DNA of 64,000 nucleotides from Lycium barbarum. Lineage: Eukaryota; Streptophyta; Magnoliopsida; Solanales; Solanaceae. This document shows positions 11,401 to 22,318 of the stretch, one piece after another. Location: the NCBI RefSeq assembly GCF_019175385.1, contig NC_083343.1:55078457-55142456 (forward strand), given 5' to 3'. The notes below the pieces were generated by a model. The model was not told the origin of the DNA. It was given only the letters and a program-made list of their open reading frames with translations, and searched no databases. The translations under genes and the position numbers were made by a program. Every line of letters begins with the position of its first letter. Position 1 is the stretch's first letter.

Positions 11401-12943
11401 CAGGAACAGACTGAAGAGTCGGCGACTCTGCTTGTACATCTTGAACTCGAACTAGGTGAAAAACATACCCTTTTTTGATCATCTTCTCTGCCTTAAGGTA
11501 GGAAATAAACCTACCTCTAGGTGAAGCAGCATTGCCCTTCCATTCTAGGACTGGCTCGCCTGGAAACTGGAATCGAACCATCTTTGCTCTACAATCAACA
11601 TTAGCATAACAAGAAGCCAACCAGTCTATGCCCATAATAACATCAAAATCAACTATATCTAACTCAATCAGGTCTGCTACGGCATGGCGGTCACAAACTA
11701 TAACAACACAGTCTCGGTATATTCGCCTAGCTATAACCAGATCACCGACTGGCGTAGACACCTCAAAAGGTTTAATCAACTCGGGCTCTATCCCAAACTT
11801 GCCTGCAACAAAGGGCGTAACATATGATAAAGTGGAACCTGGATCAATCAGTGCATAAACATCGTGGGAGGAAACTGATAATATACCTGTAACGACATGA
11901 GGAGACGTCTCGTGGTCCTGTCTACCAGCCAATGCATACACGCGGTGCTAAGGACCGCTTGAGCTGGATGCTCCACTCCTCCCCTCTACCTCGCCCTGCT
12001 AGCGTTTGAAAAATTTACCCTGAAGGGCGTACTGCAGAAGATGAGCCAGCCACAAACCCTGTAGGCTGAACCATACCTGAACCAACCCCCATCGGGCACT
12101 CCCTCATCCTGTGGCATGGCTGTCCACAAGCATAGCAAACATCTGAACTAAACCGACACTAACCCGCATGTAACTTTCCACACTGAGTACATCACGGCAA
12201 AAGGGGCCTCATCTGACCTGACTCTGGTCAGTACTGAGAGCCTGTCACTCTAGAACTCCGCCCGCTCCGGAATAAGAAGACCGGTCAAATCTCGAACCTG
12301 GTCGGAGGTGCACTCCCTGCCGGTTGATAAGAATATCTGGGATGCTGCTTCCTCTATACTCCCTTGAACTTACCAACCATATCAAAAGATCTAGCCCTCT
12401 TACCACGGCTCCGGTCACGCTCACGCTCTATCCTCCGCTGGCATTTACGATCCTCCAAATTCTGTGCATACACCTGTATATGGGAGATGTCCATGCCTGG
12501 ATGTAGTGCAGCGGTCATGCACTCATCTATCAAGTGTGTCCCTAGACCGGCCACAAAGCAATGAACTCTATCCTCCATCTCAGCCACCTTGGCTGAGGCT
12601 TATCTAGCTATAGAATCGAAATGTACACAATACTCTTGCATATTCATACTGCCCTGCTCAATACGTTGGAACCTCTCTGGTCGGGCCCGTCGGACCTCTG
12701 GAGGTAAGTAATGGCGAAGAAAAGCATCTCTGAACTCTCACCAAATAGCTGGAGCAGCATTTTCTCCCCTAGATAACTCCCATGCCTGATACCACTGTAT
12801 CGACATATCCCGGAGTCTATATAAAACCAACTCTACTGACTTAACCTCATCCGCATGCATAACCCTCAAAGTCCTCTGCATACCATTAATAAAATCCTGG
12901 GGGCCCATATTTTGCTTTACTACAGAAAACTCAAGAGTACCTA
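8480..12943 (-). pseudogene. Element D gag (3' part)-pol, degenerate
   Basis: Read leftward: capsid part of gag (12943 to about 12354, with LRDMSIQWYQAWELSRGE), a degraded CCHC knuckle zone (about 12200-12100), protease with [12 protein letters not shown] (about 11850), RT start ([19 protein letters not shown]) through FIDDILVYS (about 10840), RNase H ([14 protein letters not shown], near 10400), integrase zinc-binding region and core (9762-9049), a GPY-type module (8910-8671) and a chromodomain-like tail (about 8610-8480, VLWRN...EE.TWE). Known role: the polyprotein packages, copies and integrates the element. Here at least seven breaks split it, for example stops at RT/RNase H and integrase and frameshifts near 11030, 9300 and 9050. 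In RNase H the usual YCDAS is YCNAS, losing a catalytic Asp. Dead copy; order and motifs make the family call firm. Confidence 0.88.
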
Positions 12944-13404
12944 TGTTACACCCTGTATCTTCGAAAAACACTTATCAAAGTTGAAACATACGTACGTTGA
13001 GCTAGGGTTAAGTAAAACCACTTTGGAATATAAGGAGCAAGAATTATTAAGTATATTTAATGAGTGAAGGATGTCTATAAGGTATACCAGAAGGTTTTAT
13101 AAGGAAATGAGTGGAAGAAATGGAGTAGTACGACTTTGGAGAAAGGATGGGTAAATTTTCGTGTAAAACTTTTGTTCCAACTTGGAGGAAAGAATATCTC
13201 TTATCATATGAAGTGTTTTAAGGTGTTTCAAAAGCTTAAAATGAAGTTCGTCGAGTCTAGTTTTCAACGAAACAAACCGCTCATAGATACGACGTTGGAA
13301 TAGAGAATTATGGATGTTACAAGTTCAGTTGACAACAGAAACGCGTGCTACAGTAACCGAATACTACAGTACAGCTACAGTGACCCGAACCGAATTTGAG
13401 CAAA

Positions 13405-13414
13405 TATAAAAGGG
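13405..13414 (+). promoter_or_regulatory. TATA box in F 5' LTR
   Basis: TATAAAAGGG in U3, with a C-rich run (GGGGCTTGCCCCCC) right behind. The 3' LTR has the same box at 19841-19850. Confidence 0.65.
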
Positions 13415-14444
13415 GCTTGCCCCCCTTTTTTAAGCCAAAATTCCTTCCAAACAATTCCAAAATGCTCTAGAAAGTGCCCTAACTCTCAAACCCAAATTTC
13501 GAGCCTAAATCAACTATAATTCCCGAATTCCAATCCAGGCAACGTATAGTTGCGAGTATAGAATCATATAGCGACGCGTGTAGTTCAAGTTTAAGGTGAA
13601 AAAAAGGGAAGATATAACGGTATTATCAAGAGCATGGTATGAATCTCCTATTATTAATGCTAATTTTGGTTTATTTACGGAGATAAAATTGTCAAATAGC
13701 CGTATAATAGTTTTGTTGGTGGAAATATGGGATAAACCACATATGGGATGTTTATGGATTATTTTGGTGTTGAGAATATTTTGATTAATGTTGGTGTTGA
13801 TGTTGGTTGCTGAATTACTATCTTGGGCTAGGCATATAAACAGGGGAGATGCTGCCGAACTTTCGGCAGATTCTAGAAAGAATTATTTGAAGGACTAAGA
13901 CAAGCATTGAGTAGTTAAAGTTAAGGCGACCAAAAAGGTTTGTTAAGGCTCGTCCCTTTCTTTCAAAGGCATGATTCCTTTGTTATTATTCCATAAGTGT
14001 TTCCATAACCGCATTGTTTTCAAAAAGATAGAAGTTTATGACTCTTAAAGCTTCTTATGATATTAAATGAAAATATTCTATGATGATCGTGACGATGATG
14101 ATGATTCTCTTCTAGAAACTCCGAGGCTATGATTTGAGAGCATTATGAGATTATTGAGCCGTTCTATGAATCCCTTGATCTTACTTATTGTTGATGGTAT
14201 CACCTCATGTCATTCGTTCCTTCAAGGAGAGATATAGCGAAGATAATGGTTCTATTTTCAGTGCTACCTAAGTTCATGATTCTAAAGACTCCCGTGACAT
14301 CGTCGATTTCATCTTACAATGGTTGCTCCTTCAGGAATGACATGATGATAATGGTAACGCGAATGATGATGTTGATTTCATTTATGTATTTTTATGTTAT
14401 GTATGTATGTATGAATTGTATCCCATTGATCAGCTGGGGACAGT

Positions 14445-14735
14445 ACCGAGCCTATATGGCCGGGTAAGATAATATCGAGCCTATATGGCCGAGTATGATA
14501 ACACCGAGTCCCGAAAGGGCCGGGTAAGATAATACCGAGCCTACATGGCCGGGCAAGATAACACCGAGCCTACGTGGCTGGGTAAGATAATACCAAGCCT
14601 ACATGGACGGGTAAGGTAACACCGAGCCTACGTGGCTGGGTAAGATAATACCGAGCCTACATGTCGGGTAAGATAACACCGAGCCTACGTGGCCGGGTAA
14701 GATAACACCGAGCCTACATGGCCGGGTAAGATAAC
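14445..14735 (+). repeat. 29-bp minisatellite, ~10 copies, in F 5' LTR
   Basis: Unit consensus ACCGAGCCTACATGGCCGGG followed by TAAGATAAC, with copies differing at CATG/CGTG/TATG and the third unit more diverged (GAGTCCCGAAAGGG). Units abut directly, so this is a tandem minisatellite with no spacers. Confidence 0.93.
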
Positions 14736-15443
14736 ACCATGTAAGACGCTATGTGTATATATATGAATTACCACGCCTTAATGGCCCGACGAGATATTAT
14801 ATATGGATATGTATGGAAAAGTTCTTAAAAAGCTAAGCATGCACGACATTCCCCTTAAAAAGGGCATTCAGTGACACAGGTTGATCTCTTTTATATTACT
14901 TTATCTTCATACGTTCATTATATTATTTTCCATGTTCGGTATCCCTTACTATGTTACTATTTATGCCTTACATACTTAGTACACTGTTCGTACTGATGTC
15001 TCTTCTTGTGGACGCTGTGTTCATGCCCGCAGGTGTAGATGGATGAGAGAGGATCTTTCATCGTAGGCTGCCTTCAAGTGGTGGTCTTGAGTGGTGGCTC
15101 CACTTCTTCCTGGAGCATTGCCGAGTCTGAGTCTATACATATATATATGAATTGTGTTAAGGGTACGTCGGGGGCCCTGTCCCGACTTGTACACCTCAGT
15201 CAGGTTTATAGAGGCTTTGCAGACAGTTCCTGTGTACAGTTTGGTCATAGTGTGACAGTAGTAATGTCAGCATCATGGGTCCATTGTACATATACGTATA
15301 CATGATATTATGTTCATATTTAGCCTCTTGATCTTGTTGGTGCCATTCGGGCCATAGAGGATGTGAGTTGTAAGTTGGTTCGCTCATTTTCCGCAAGGTG
15401 TCGGGTGCCAATCACGCCTTACCTAAGGTGGGGTGTGACAAAT

Positions 15444-15455
15444 TGGTATCAGAGC
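15444..15455 (+). other. Primer-binding site of F
   Basis: TGGTATCAGAGC, complementary to the 3' end of initiator methionine tRNA, 3 bp after the 5' LTR. Confidence 0.85.
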
Positions 15456-15500
15456 AGTTCTGTCCTAGGGTTGTCTGTAAGCCGTGTCTAGCAGAGTCCT

Positions 15501-15535
15501 GATTATGGGTGTGAAGCCGGCCACACTTATATATA
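15501..15535 (+). other. Leader hairpin of F with self-complementary loop GCCGGC
   Basis: Stem GTGTG/CACAC (15509-15513 with 15522-15526) closes loop AAGCCGGC, whose last six bases are a palindrome. Same place and shape as in A, B, C and D. Proposed role: RNA dimerisation or packaging (inference). Confidence 0.55.
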
Positions 15536-15540
15536 GGAGG

Positions 15541-17072
15541 CTGCAGGGCTTTTAGGAATCATTGACCTTTCTTTCTATCTTAGATTGTGCGTTGAGAGCC
15601 AAGACGTAAGCAATGAAATTTCTTGTACTAACCCTTAATTGCAGCGGAAGAATGGTGTTGACAAAGGAAGAGGATGATGATATCGGGATTACAGAGGTAT
15701 GTCACTTTGTTGAAATTACGCCTTCAAGATGTGCATCTTCTATGAGAATAAATTGGTCATAATCAAGATAAGCTGATTGTATAGTAAAGCGGGGGGAATT
15801 AGTTGCATGTATAATTTAATGATAAGTTCAGTTGCAAGATTGCAGACGACAGAAGTTGAAGGAATCAGTACAGAGGTAAGTAATGGTAAAAAGTATAATA
15901 AGTCAGATATGGTAAGAATATTGCAAGTATTATTGAAATGTATAGCCAATGAATGGAAGATAAAGTGACCAGGGAAATATACAAGGACGATTGATAAAAT
16001 TTCAAGTATATTCCGAGTTGCGACGCATGAGGTATGTTTCATCATCTTTGCATTTCTGTTCGATATTGAGGGCCCTATGAAGTATTGCATTTATTTTCTG
16101 GGCTGCGTGCAGGATTGGATAGTAAGAAATATAGGGGAAATTCTGTCCAAATTTTTCTAAAATTTAAGGACGAAGACCAAAGATTTAAGAGATAACAATG
16201 ATTATACGTCTATGATTGCTATATATTGATTAAAGGGAAAGTATAGTCATAAAGATGACGCTACAAGTGGACATCGGGCATCAGTTATTAGAATCAAAAG
16301 TACTATTTCGGCTGGACAGATAGTTGGGCACATCACTATTTCGAGTATCCCCATAAATTTCGATCGAGAATGGCAATGAAATACAACACCATAAGGTAAA
16401 AACCTTTAAGGGGAGGTATTGGAGGAATTATGACACCCGACAATGGGGCAATCGAAAAGTAATAGGGAGCTACGAAGCAAGATGAGCTAAGGAAATGCAA
16501 GGAGAAGCCATGAAAGTGGACGGAGATAAGATCGCAAGAAAAGAATTCAAAGATATTGCGTTTGGTCGAAACAAGGCCGCTAATCATATCAATTGTGGGA
16601 GTATATGTTATAGGACCACATAAACAATCTCCACGATGAGATGGCTAACAAAATGGTGTAAGGACGATGAGGAGGATACTTCACTTTGCAGCCCTCCAGA
16701 CCGAGAGAAGGACAGACCGGCTACAGAAATATGAGTCTTTTATTGGAACTTCTTATGTGGGTACAACTATTGCAGGATACCATTGATAGTTGACAAATGG
16801 AAGTTTTGAAGGGACCGATAGCCAATGTACTTATAGATAACTGCGGCTAAGAAGTTTTATCGCTACAAGGAATCTTAAAATTTAGGAATGGAAAGTAGTT
16901 GTATGTGTTAATTGATGGTTGTTATCGGGAGTTCCAAAGGCTAAAACAACATTTGCTCGGTCGGAAGAGTAAGAGATCCTTTCTAATCCGGAGGGAGATG
17001 CATTACGAGAATTTACTGGAATCCGTTCGAACTTCAACTTGTTTTAGGTCATGTGATAAAGGTCACGCAATA
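15541..17072 (+). other. Element F interior, left part: no recognised gene
   Basis: The leader sequence to about 15650 resembles that of A-D. After that the DNA is A/G-rich with short open frames only, none matching a family I know. Confidence 0.6.
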
Positions 17073-17185
17073 GGGTGGATGCAATCATAGCAGCACTAAC
17101 GCACCAGATCCCATTAGCACTCCAAGGTTAAGCGTGCTGGGGTGAAAGTAATACTAGGATGGGTGACCCCCTGGAAAGTGTACTA
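17073..17185 (+). pseudogene. 5S rRNA-like sequence inside element F
   Basis: The strand matches plant 5S rRNA in order: GGGTGGATGCAATCATAGCA, then GCACTAACGCACCAGATCCC, then GGTTAAGCGTGCTGGGG (box A region, 17126-17142) and ATACTAGGATGGGTGACC (intermediate element and box C, about 17151-17168), then CCCTGGAAAGT. The last 15-20 bases of 5S (GTGTTGCACC type) are not matched and there is a small insertion near the start. The internal pol III promoter boxes are the best kept part. 5S-derived domains are known in LTRs of Cassandra TRIM elements; here it is in the interior of an 8.9-kb element. Probably a captured 5S or 5S-SINE/TRIM fragment and not a working rRNA gene. Confidence 0.8.
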
Positions 17186-17394
17186 AGAGTCCTATAAATT
17201 TAGACATAAGAGACAGATGAGAAGCTAGAGTAACCTAAGGGAAATTGGAGTATGCGGAGTGGTTGGAAACCCTAAAAGATGGCGAATGATGAGGCGAACT
17301 AGACCGGCAAAAAGAAAGAAGGTGCATCACAGCTCTAGAATTAGGATAATTTCGAATAGTATTTGGAGATACTTTGTAAGTGAGGGGCTAGTAA

Positions 17395-17396
<2 letters not shown>

Positions 17397-17463
<67 letters not shown>
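17397..17463. repeat. (AT)n microsatellite
   Basis: About 33 perfect AT units inside element F. Apparent ORFs through it (Tyr-Ile repeats) are artefacts. Confidence 0.97.
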
Positions 17464-17465
<2 letters not shown>

Positions 17466-19377
17466 TATGATATCCCATGTGTGACTGCGCCAAATTGGTA
17501 TGTGTGTCCCAACAACTGACGTTGCCATATACTGAAGGCATTAATCAAACTGGGTAATGAAGTTCAAGTGACAAAAGTGGTACAAATGTTACAAGGTAAG
17601 TTGATGTTATTTTCACTATACATTATTAGTTTCACTATACATTAGAGTTGGAAAGTCCTAATGCAATAACATTAGGGAAAGGAAGAAAGTGAGTACATAG
17701 AAAGTAAAGAGATTAGAATGTCTTGAGAAAAGGAAAAAAAGTGTAAGAAACGAGGGTGAGTGAAGCTTCCAAGAGAGACGACGGGAAAGGCAAGGGACTA
17801 TTTGGATAAAATTCGAAGGTAGGCATGCGAAAAGGATAGAGTATGGTAGTATGGAACAAAAGATGAATGTGTGGGGTCTGCGAACAGACTTCGATAAGTG
17901 GGACTAAAAGATAGTAACCACAAATAGGGATGTGAAGTAAGAGAGAGAATGATCAGTCCTTGCAATGATACTAAGAGATTTTCAGCTCTCGAGAGGTATA
18001 CAAAGGGATAAATGTGTAGTCATAATGACACGGTTGCCTCAGAAACGAAGAAGCTTTCCTAAAAGATGATTTAAGAATAAAACGGATTTATGCGTTTAAA
18101 GGAATATTTCGTGGACTTCAGGGTCGAAAGAAGAGAGTATAATGTAGGGATTTTCACGATACGAACAAGAAGTGGCAGAACACTAGAAGAACTACAACAC
18201 ATAGGTGGGACGCAAATAAGTAGTCAAGATTGTTTTTGGATAAGTGAGCTAAGTGAAAAAAAAAAGAAAAAGAAAGATTGATAGTGGAGGTGGAAGAGTG
18301 TAGCATATTAACTCGCAATGATATATTGCAGACGCAAAGTGAAACCGGAAACTCCGAGTAAGAAGAATTTCAGTGATAATAGTTATGGAGAAAGATGAGG
18401 GATTAAAAGAGCAAACTGTGCTCCGTAAAATGTTTTGATGGATTCCAATGTTTCCATTAACCCGTTGATTCGGGAAATGTTCAGTCATAAAAGGTGGAAG
18501 TAGAAAGGCCTTAAAGAAGGTAGCGAGAGTAGATCTGTAATGCATAAGCGCTTCGTTTAAATGCAAAACCCTCGACTAGCAGAAAGAAAATAAGTCAAGC
18601 TATACGATGAGAGAACTCCGGTATTATGAGAGACCAACCGAGTTGGAAGATCGTTAGGGTTGGACAATGACTACCGGTACTCGGGAGTTATTAGCGTGTA
18701 AGAACACCCTTAAAAAGGGGGGAAGAGCAGATCTAATTCTGAAAAGAGATGTAGCATTGTCAAAAGTCCAAAGAAAGAAGGATGTTAGCTTAAAGAGGCC
18801 AAGACTCGGGACGTAATGGCATATCAAGAATGTATTAAAAGGGAGCATAAATGAATTAAAGATAAGCAAACCACAAGCAGGTATGAAGAAGGAATTACAA
18901 TGGATCAAGAAATACTTCATGCGGATGTGAGATGTGATTTCCAGGCCTGGCATATTCCAAGGAGTAATAAAGAGAAGGAGAAAGGTCTTCAAAATAATTT
19001 CACAGAGAACGATGGAAAGGGTGACGAACGCAAAGGGCGCCGTAGCCGGGAGCTACCCATTAGTAGGGAGACAAGGACAAAAAAATGGCATGATTATCAG
19101 AGTACTTGCAAGACGACGAGCGATTATGGCATGATAAGTCAAGACTACAATAAAGGAAACAAAGCGAGCGTGGGATACGAGTTGATATCTGATTATGTAC
19201 ATAAGAACAAAGAGGTGATGGAGTGCATAGATGAGTCCAATGAAAGAGTTAAGTGCGCGGGAAGAAACTGACCAATGTATAGTACAAAGATACGGCGATC
19301 GGATTTTAAGAGAAAGGCAACGAACCAATGGAGATGTTGTGGGTTGTAAACTACAACATTCGAGGACGAATGTTTTT
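17464..19377 (+). other. Element F interior, right part: no recognised gene
   Basis: About 1.9 kb of purine-rich sequence with stops in all frames; longest open frame is about 120 codons near 18900-19271 and resembles nothing I know. Ends in ATTCGAGGACGAATG-TTTTTAAG, which resembles the sequence just before the PPT in the Tekay elements. Confidence 0.6.
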
Positions 19378-19390
19378 AAGGGGAGAAGGA
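19378..19390 (+). other. Polypurine tract of F
   Basis: AAGGGGAGAAGGA immediately before the 3' LTR start TGTTACACCC. Confidence 0.75.
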
Positions 19391-21812
19391 TGTTACACCC
19401 CGTATCTTCGAAGAGCACTTATCAAATTTGAAACATAAGTACGTTGAGCTAGGGTTAAGTAAAACCACTTTGAAATATAAGGAGCAAGAATTATTAAGTA
19501 TATTTAATGAGTGAAGGATGTATATAAGGTATATCGGAAGGTTTATAAGGAAATGAGTGGAAGAAATGGAGTAGTACGACTTTGGAGAAAGGGTAGGTAA
19601 AGTTTCGTGTAAAACTTTTGGTCCAACTTGAGGAAATAATATCTCTTAGCATATGAAGTGTTTTAAGGTGTTTCAAAAGCTTAAAATGAAGTTCGTCGAG
19701 TCTAATTTCCAACGCAACAAACTGCTCATCGATACGACGTTGTAATAGAGAATTATGGACGTTACAAGTTCAGTTGACAGAGCAAAAATGCATACCACAG
19801 TAATTGACTGCTACAGTGACCCGAACCGAATTTGAGCTAATATAAAAGGGGCTTGCCCCCTATTTTTTCAGAAAAAATTCCTTCCAAACAATTCCAAAAT
19901 TCTCTAGAAAGTTCCACAACTCTCAAACCTAAATTTTAAGCCTAAATCAGCTATAATTCCCGAATTTCGGTTCAGGCAACGTATAGTTGCGAGTATAGAA
20001 TCATATAGCGACGCGTGTGGTTCAAGTTTAAGGTTAAAAAAAGTGAAGATATAGCGATATTATCAGGAGCAAGGTATGAATCTCCTATTATTAATGCTAA
20101 TTTTAGTTTATTTATGGAGATAAAACTGTCAAATAGCCGTATAATAGTTTTGTTGGTGGAAATATGGGATAAACCCCATACGGGATGTTTATGGATTATT
20201 TTGGTGTTGAGAATATTATGATTAATATTGGTATTGATGTTGTTCTTGTTGGTTGCTGAATTACTATCTTGGGCTAGGCATATAAACAGGGGAGATGTTG
20301 CCGAAATTTCGGCAGATTCTAGAAAGAATTATTTGAAGGACTAAGACAATCATTGAGTAGTTAAAGTTAAGGCGACCAAAAAGGTATGTTAAGGCTCGTC
20401 CCTTTCTTTCAAAGCCATGATTCCTATGTTATGATTCCATAAGTGTTTTCAAAAAGCCAGAAGTTTATGACTCTTAAAGCTTCTTATGATATTAAATGAA
20501 AAATGTTCTATGATGATCGTGACGATGATGATGATTATCTTCTAGAAACTCCGAGGCTATGATTTGAGAGCATTATGATATTATTGAGCCGTTCTATGAA
20601 TCCCTCGATCTTACTAATTGATGATGGTCTCACCTCATGTCATTCGTTCCTTCGAGGTGAGATATAGCGAAGATAATGGTTCTATTTTCAGTGCTACCTA
20701 AGTTCATGATTCTAAAGACTCCCGTGACATCGTCGATTTCATCTTACAATGGTTGATCCTTCAGGAATGACATGATGCTAATGGTAACGCTAATGATGAT
20801 GTTGATTTCATTTATGTATTTTTATGTTATGTATGTATGTATGCATTGCATCCCACTGATCAGCTGGGGACAGTACCGAGCCTATATGGCTGGGTAAGAT
20901 ATTATTGAGCGAGCCTATATGGCCGAGTAAGATAACACCAAGTCCCGAAAAGGCTGGGTAAGATAATACCGAGCCTACATGGCCGGGTAAGATAACACCG
21001 AGCCTACATGGCCGGGTAAGGTAACACCGAGCCTACGTGGTCGGGTAAGATAACACCGAGCCTACGTGGCCGGGTAAGATAATACCGAGCCTACATGACC
21101 GGGTAAGATAACACCGAGCCTACATGGCCGGGTAAGATAACACCATGTAAGACGCTATGTGTATATATATGAATTACCGCGCCTTAACGGCCAGACGAGA
21201 TGTTATATAAGGATATGTATGGGAAAGTTCTTAAAAAGTTAAGAATGCACGACATTCGCCTTAAAAAGGCCATTCAGAGGCACAGGTTGATCTCTTTTAT
21301 ATTACTTTATCTTCATACGTTCATTATATTACTTTCCATGTTCGATATCCCTTACTATGTTACTATTTATGCCTTACATACTCAGTACACTGTTTGTACT
21401 GACATCCCTTCTTGTGGACGCTGCGTTCATGCTCGCAGGTGTAGATGGACTTGACGAGGATCTTTCATCGTAGGCTGCCTTCAGGTGCTGGTCTTGAGTG
21501 GTAGCTCCACTTCTTCCTGGAGCATTGCCGAGTCTGAGTCTATACATATATATCTGAATTGTGTTAAGGGTACGTCGGGGGCCCTGCCCCGACTTGTACA
21601 CCTCAGTCAGGTTCATAGAGGCTTTGCAGACTGTTCCTGTGTACAGTTTGGTCATAGTGTGACAGTAGTAATGTCGGCATCATAGGTCCATTGTACTTAT
21701 ACTTATGCATGATTCCATTTGAGACATAGAGGATATGAGTTGTAAGTTGGTTTGCTCTGTTTCCGCAAGGTGCCGGGTGCCAATCACGCCTTACCTAGGG
21801 TGGCGTGTGACA
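19391..21812 (+). repeat. Element F 3' LTR
   Basis: 2422 bp, ends GTGTGACA and is followed by TSD ACCTA. Carries TATA box 19841-19850, about nine copies of the 29-bp minisatellite (20875-21141) and the hairpin module (21370-21440). Confidence 0.88.
20875..21141 (+). repeat. 29-bp minisatellite, ~9 copies, in F 3' LTR
   Basis: Same unit as at 14445-14735, one copy fewer, with a small extra insertion (GAGCGAGCC) in the second unit. Copy number changed after insertion, since both LTRs start identical. Confidence 0.92.
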
Positions 21813-21817
21813 ACCTA

Positions 21818-22118
21818 ACCCAAGGAAGGTCTTACCCCTCGAACTACTGGCCTTGTCTGCTAGGTCAACACCAACTCCCTGCCGCTGCGCCTGGGCGACT
21901 GCTAATCTGGTCAACAACCGTACATCATCCCGTACATCCTGGCCCTCTGCATCTAGCTGAGGAACTGAGGCTGGTGCTGGAGGCGGGGTATGCGATGTCT
22001 CAGACAGCCCCTCACTCTGAATCTCATCCTGAACCCTCGTGGCCTGTTGAGTACGACTAGTGGCCTCACCGACTGCTCTCATGCCCTTCTGGGTGGCTGT
22101 AGCTTTCTTGCGGGGCAT
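21818..22118 (-). pseudogene. Element D gag, N-terminal part
   Basis: ATG at 22118 opens MPRKKATATQKG, the usual basic start of Tekay-type gag in this window (compare MPPK...ATAAQKGK in C). It runs through a Pro-rich segment and LLTRLAVAQAQRQGVG to the point where F is inserted (TSD at 21813-21817). The frame goes on at 12943 leftward with the capsid region. It would form the gag start of D; the gene is split by 8.9 kb and cannot work. Confidence 0.82.
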
Positions 22119-22224
22119 TGGTGAAATCAGAACAATTCATCAGAAGAGAACGCTTAACACAAGGCTCTATCACACAATCTAAGAGACAAAGAATGACATC
22201 ATCCTAAATGTCCTGTAGCCTCCC

Positions 22225-22258
22225 GTTTATGAGTGTGGTGCACAACACCCCCATAAAC
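22225..22258 (-). other. Leader hairpin of D with loop palindrome GTGCAC
   Basis: On the - strand an outer stem GTTTATG/CATAAAC encloses an inner GTGT/ACAC stem and loop TGTGCACC; GTGCAC is at 22238-22243. Between PBS and gag. See the finding on kissing loops. Confidence 0.6.
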
Positions 22259-22302
22259 AAGACTCTACTAGACACGGTTTGTAGACAACCCTAGGACAAT
22301 CT

Positions 22303-22314
22303 GCTCTGATACTA
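22303..22314 (-). other. Primer-binding site of D (one mismatch)
   Basis: - strand TAGTATCAGAGC, one base off the TGGTATCAGAGC found in A, B, C and F; directly next to the right LTR. Confidence 0.75.
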
Positions 22315-22318
22315 TTTT

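Larger units (their letters stand above)
12944..15440 (+). repeat. Element F 5' LTR
   Basis: 2497 bp. TATA box TATAAAAGGG at 13405-13414, preceded by repeated CTACAGT motifs (about 13350-13385); then the 29-bp minisatellite and the hairpin module (14963-15034). Many point differences and one more minisatellite unit than the 3' LTR indicate an insertion clearly older than A. Confidence 0.88.
12944..21812 (+). mobile_element. Element F: LTR retrotransposon with no recognisable coding region
   Basis: LTRs at 12944-15440 and 19391-21812 (TGTTACACCC...GTGTGACA), TSD ACCTA at 12939-12943 and 21813-21817, PBS TGGTATCAGAGC and a GGGGAGAAGGA polypurine tract. It is inserted in gag of element D, in opposite orientation. 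The 3950-bp interior has no gag, protease, RT or integrase motif in any frame that I can find, although LTR edges, PBS, leader hairpin and PPT match the Tekay elements here. It is therefore best seen as a non-autonomous element moved by proteins of a relative, or one whose coding part has been replaced. The interior carries a 5S rRNA-like segment and is purine-rich on the + strand. Confidence 0.88.

Noticed and set aside
14445..14735. Regular 29-bp repeats that might suggest a CRISPR array
   Set aside because: Units abut without spacers, lie within both LTRs of a plant retrotransposon, and vary among themselves as minisatellites do.
17073..17185. Functional 5S rRNA gene
   Set aside because: The 3' end is not matched, there is no T-run terminator at the right place, and it is a lone copy inside a retrotransposon.
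17259..17548. ORFs of 66-86 codons on both strands across the AT microsatellite
   Set aside because: They are Tyr-Ile repeat translations of (AT)n, with no domain and no start context.
18900..19271. 123-codon ORF in the F interior
   Set aside because: Low-complexity, purine-rich sequence; no family resemblance; overlapping open frames on both strands of similar length.
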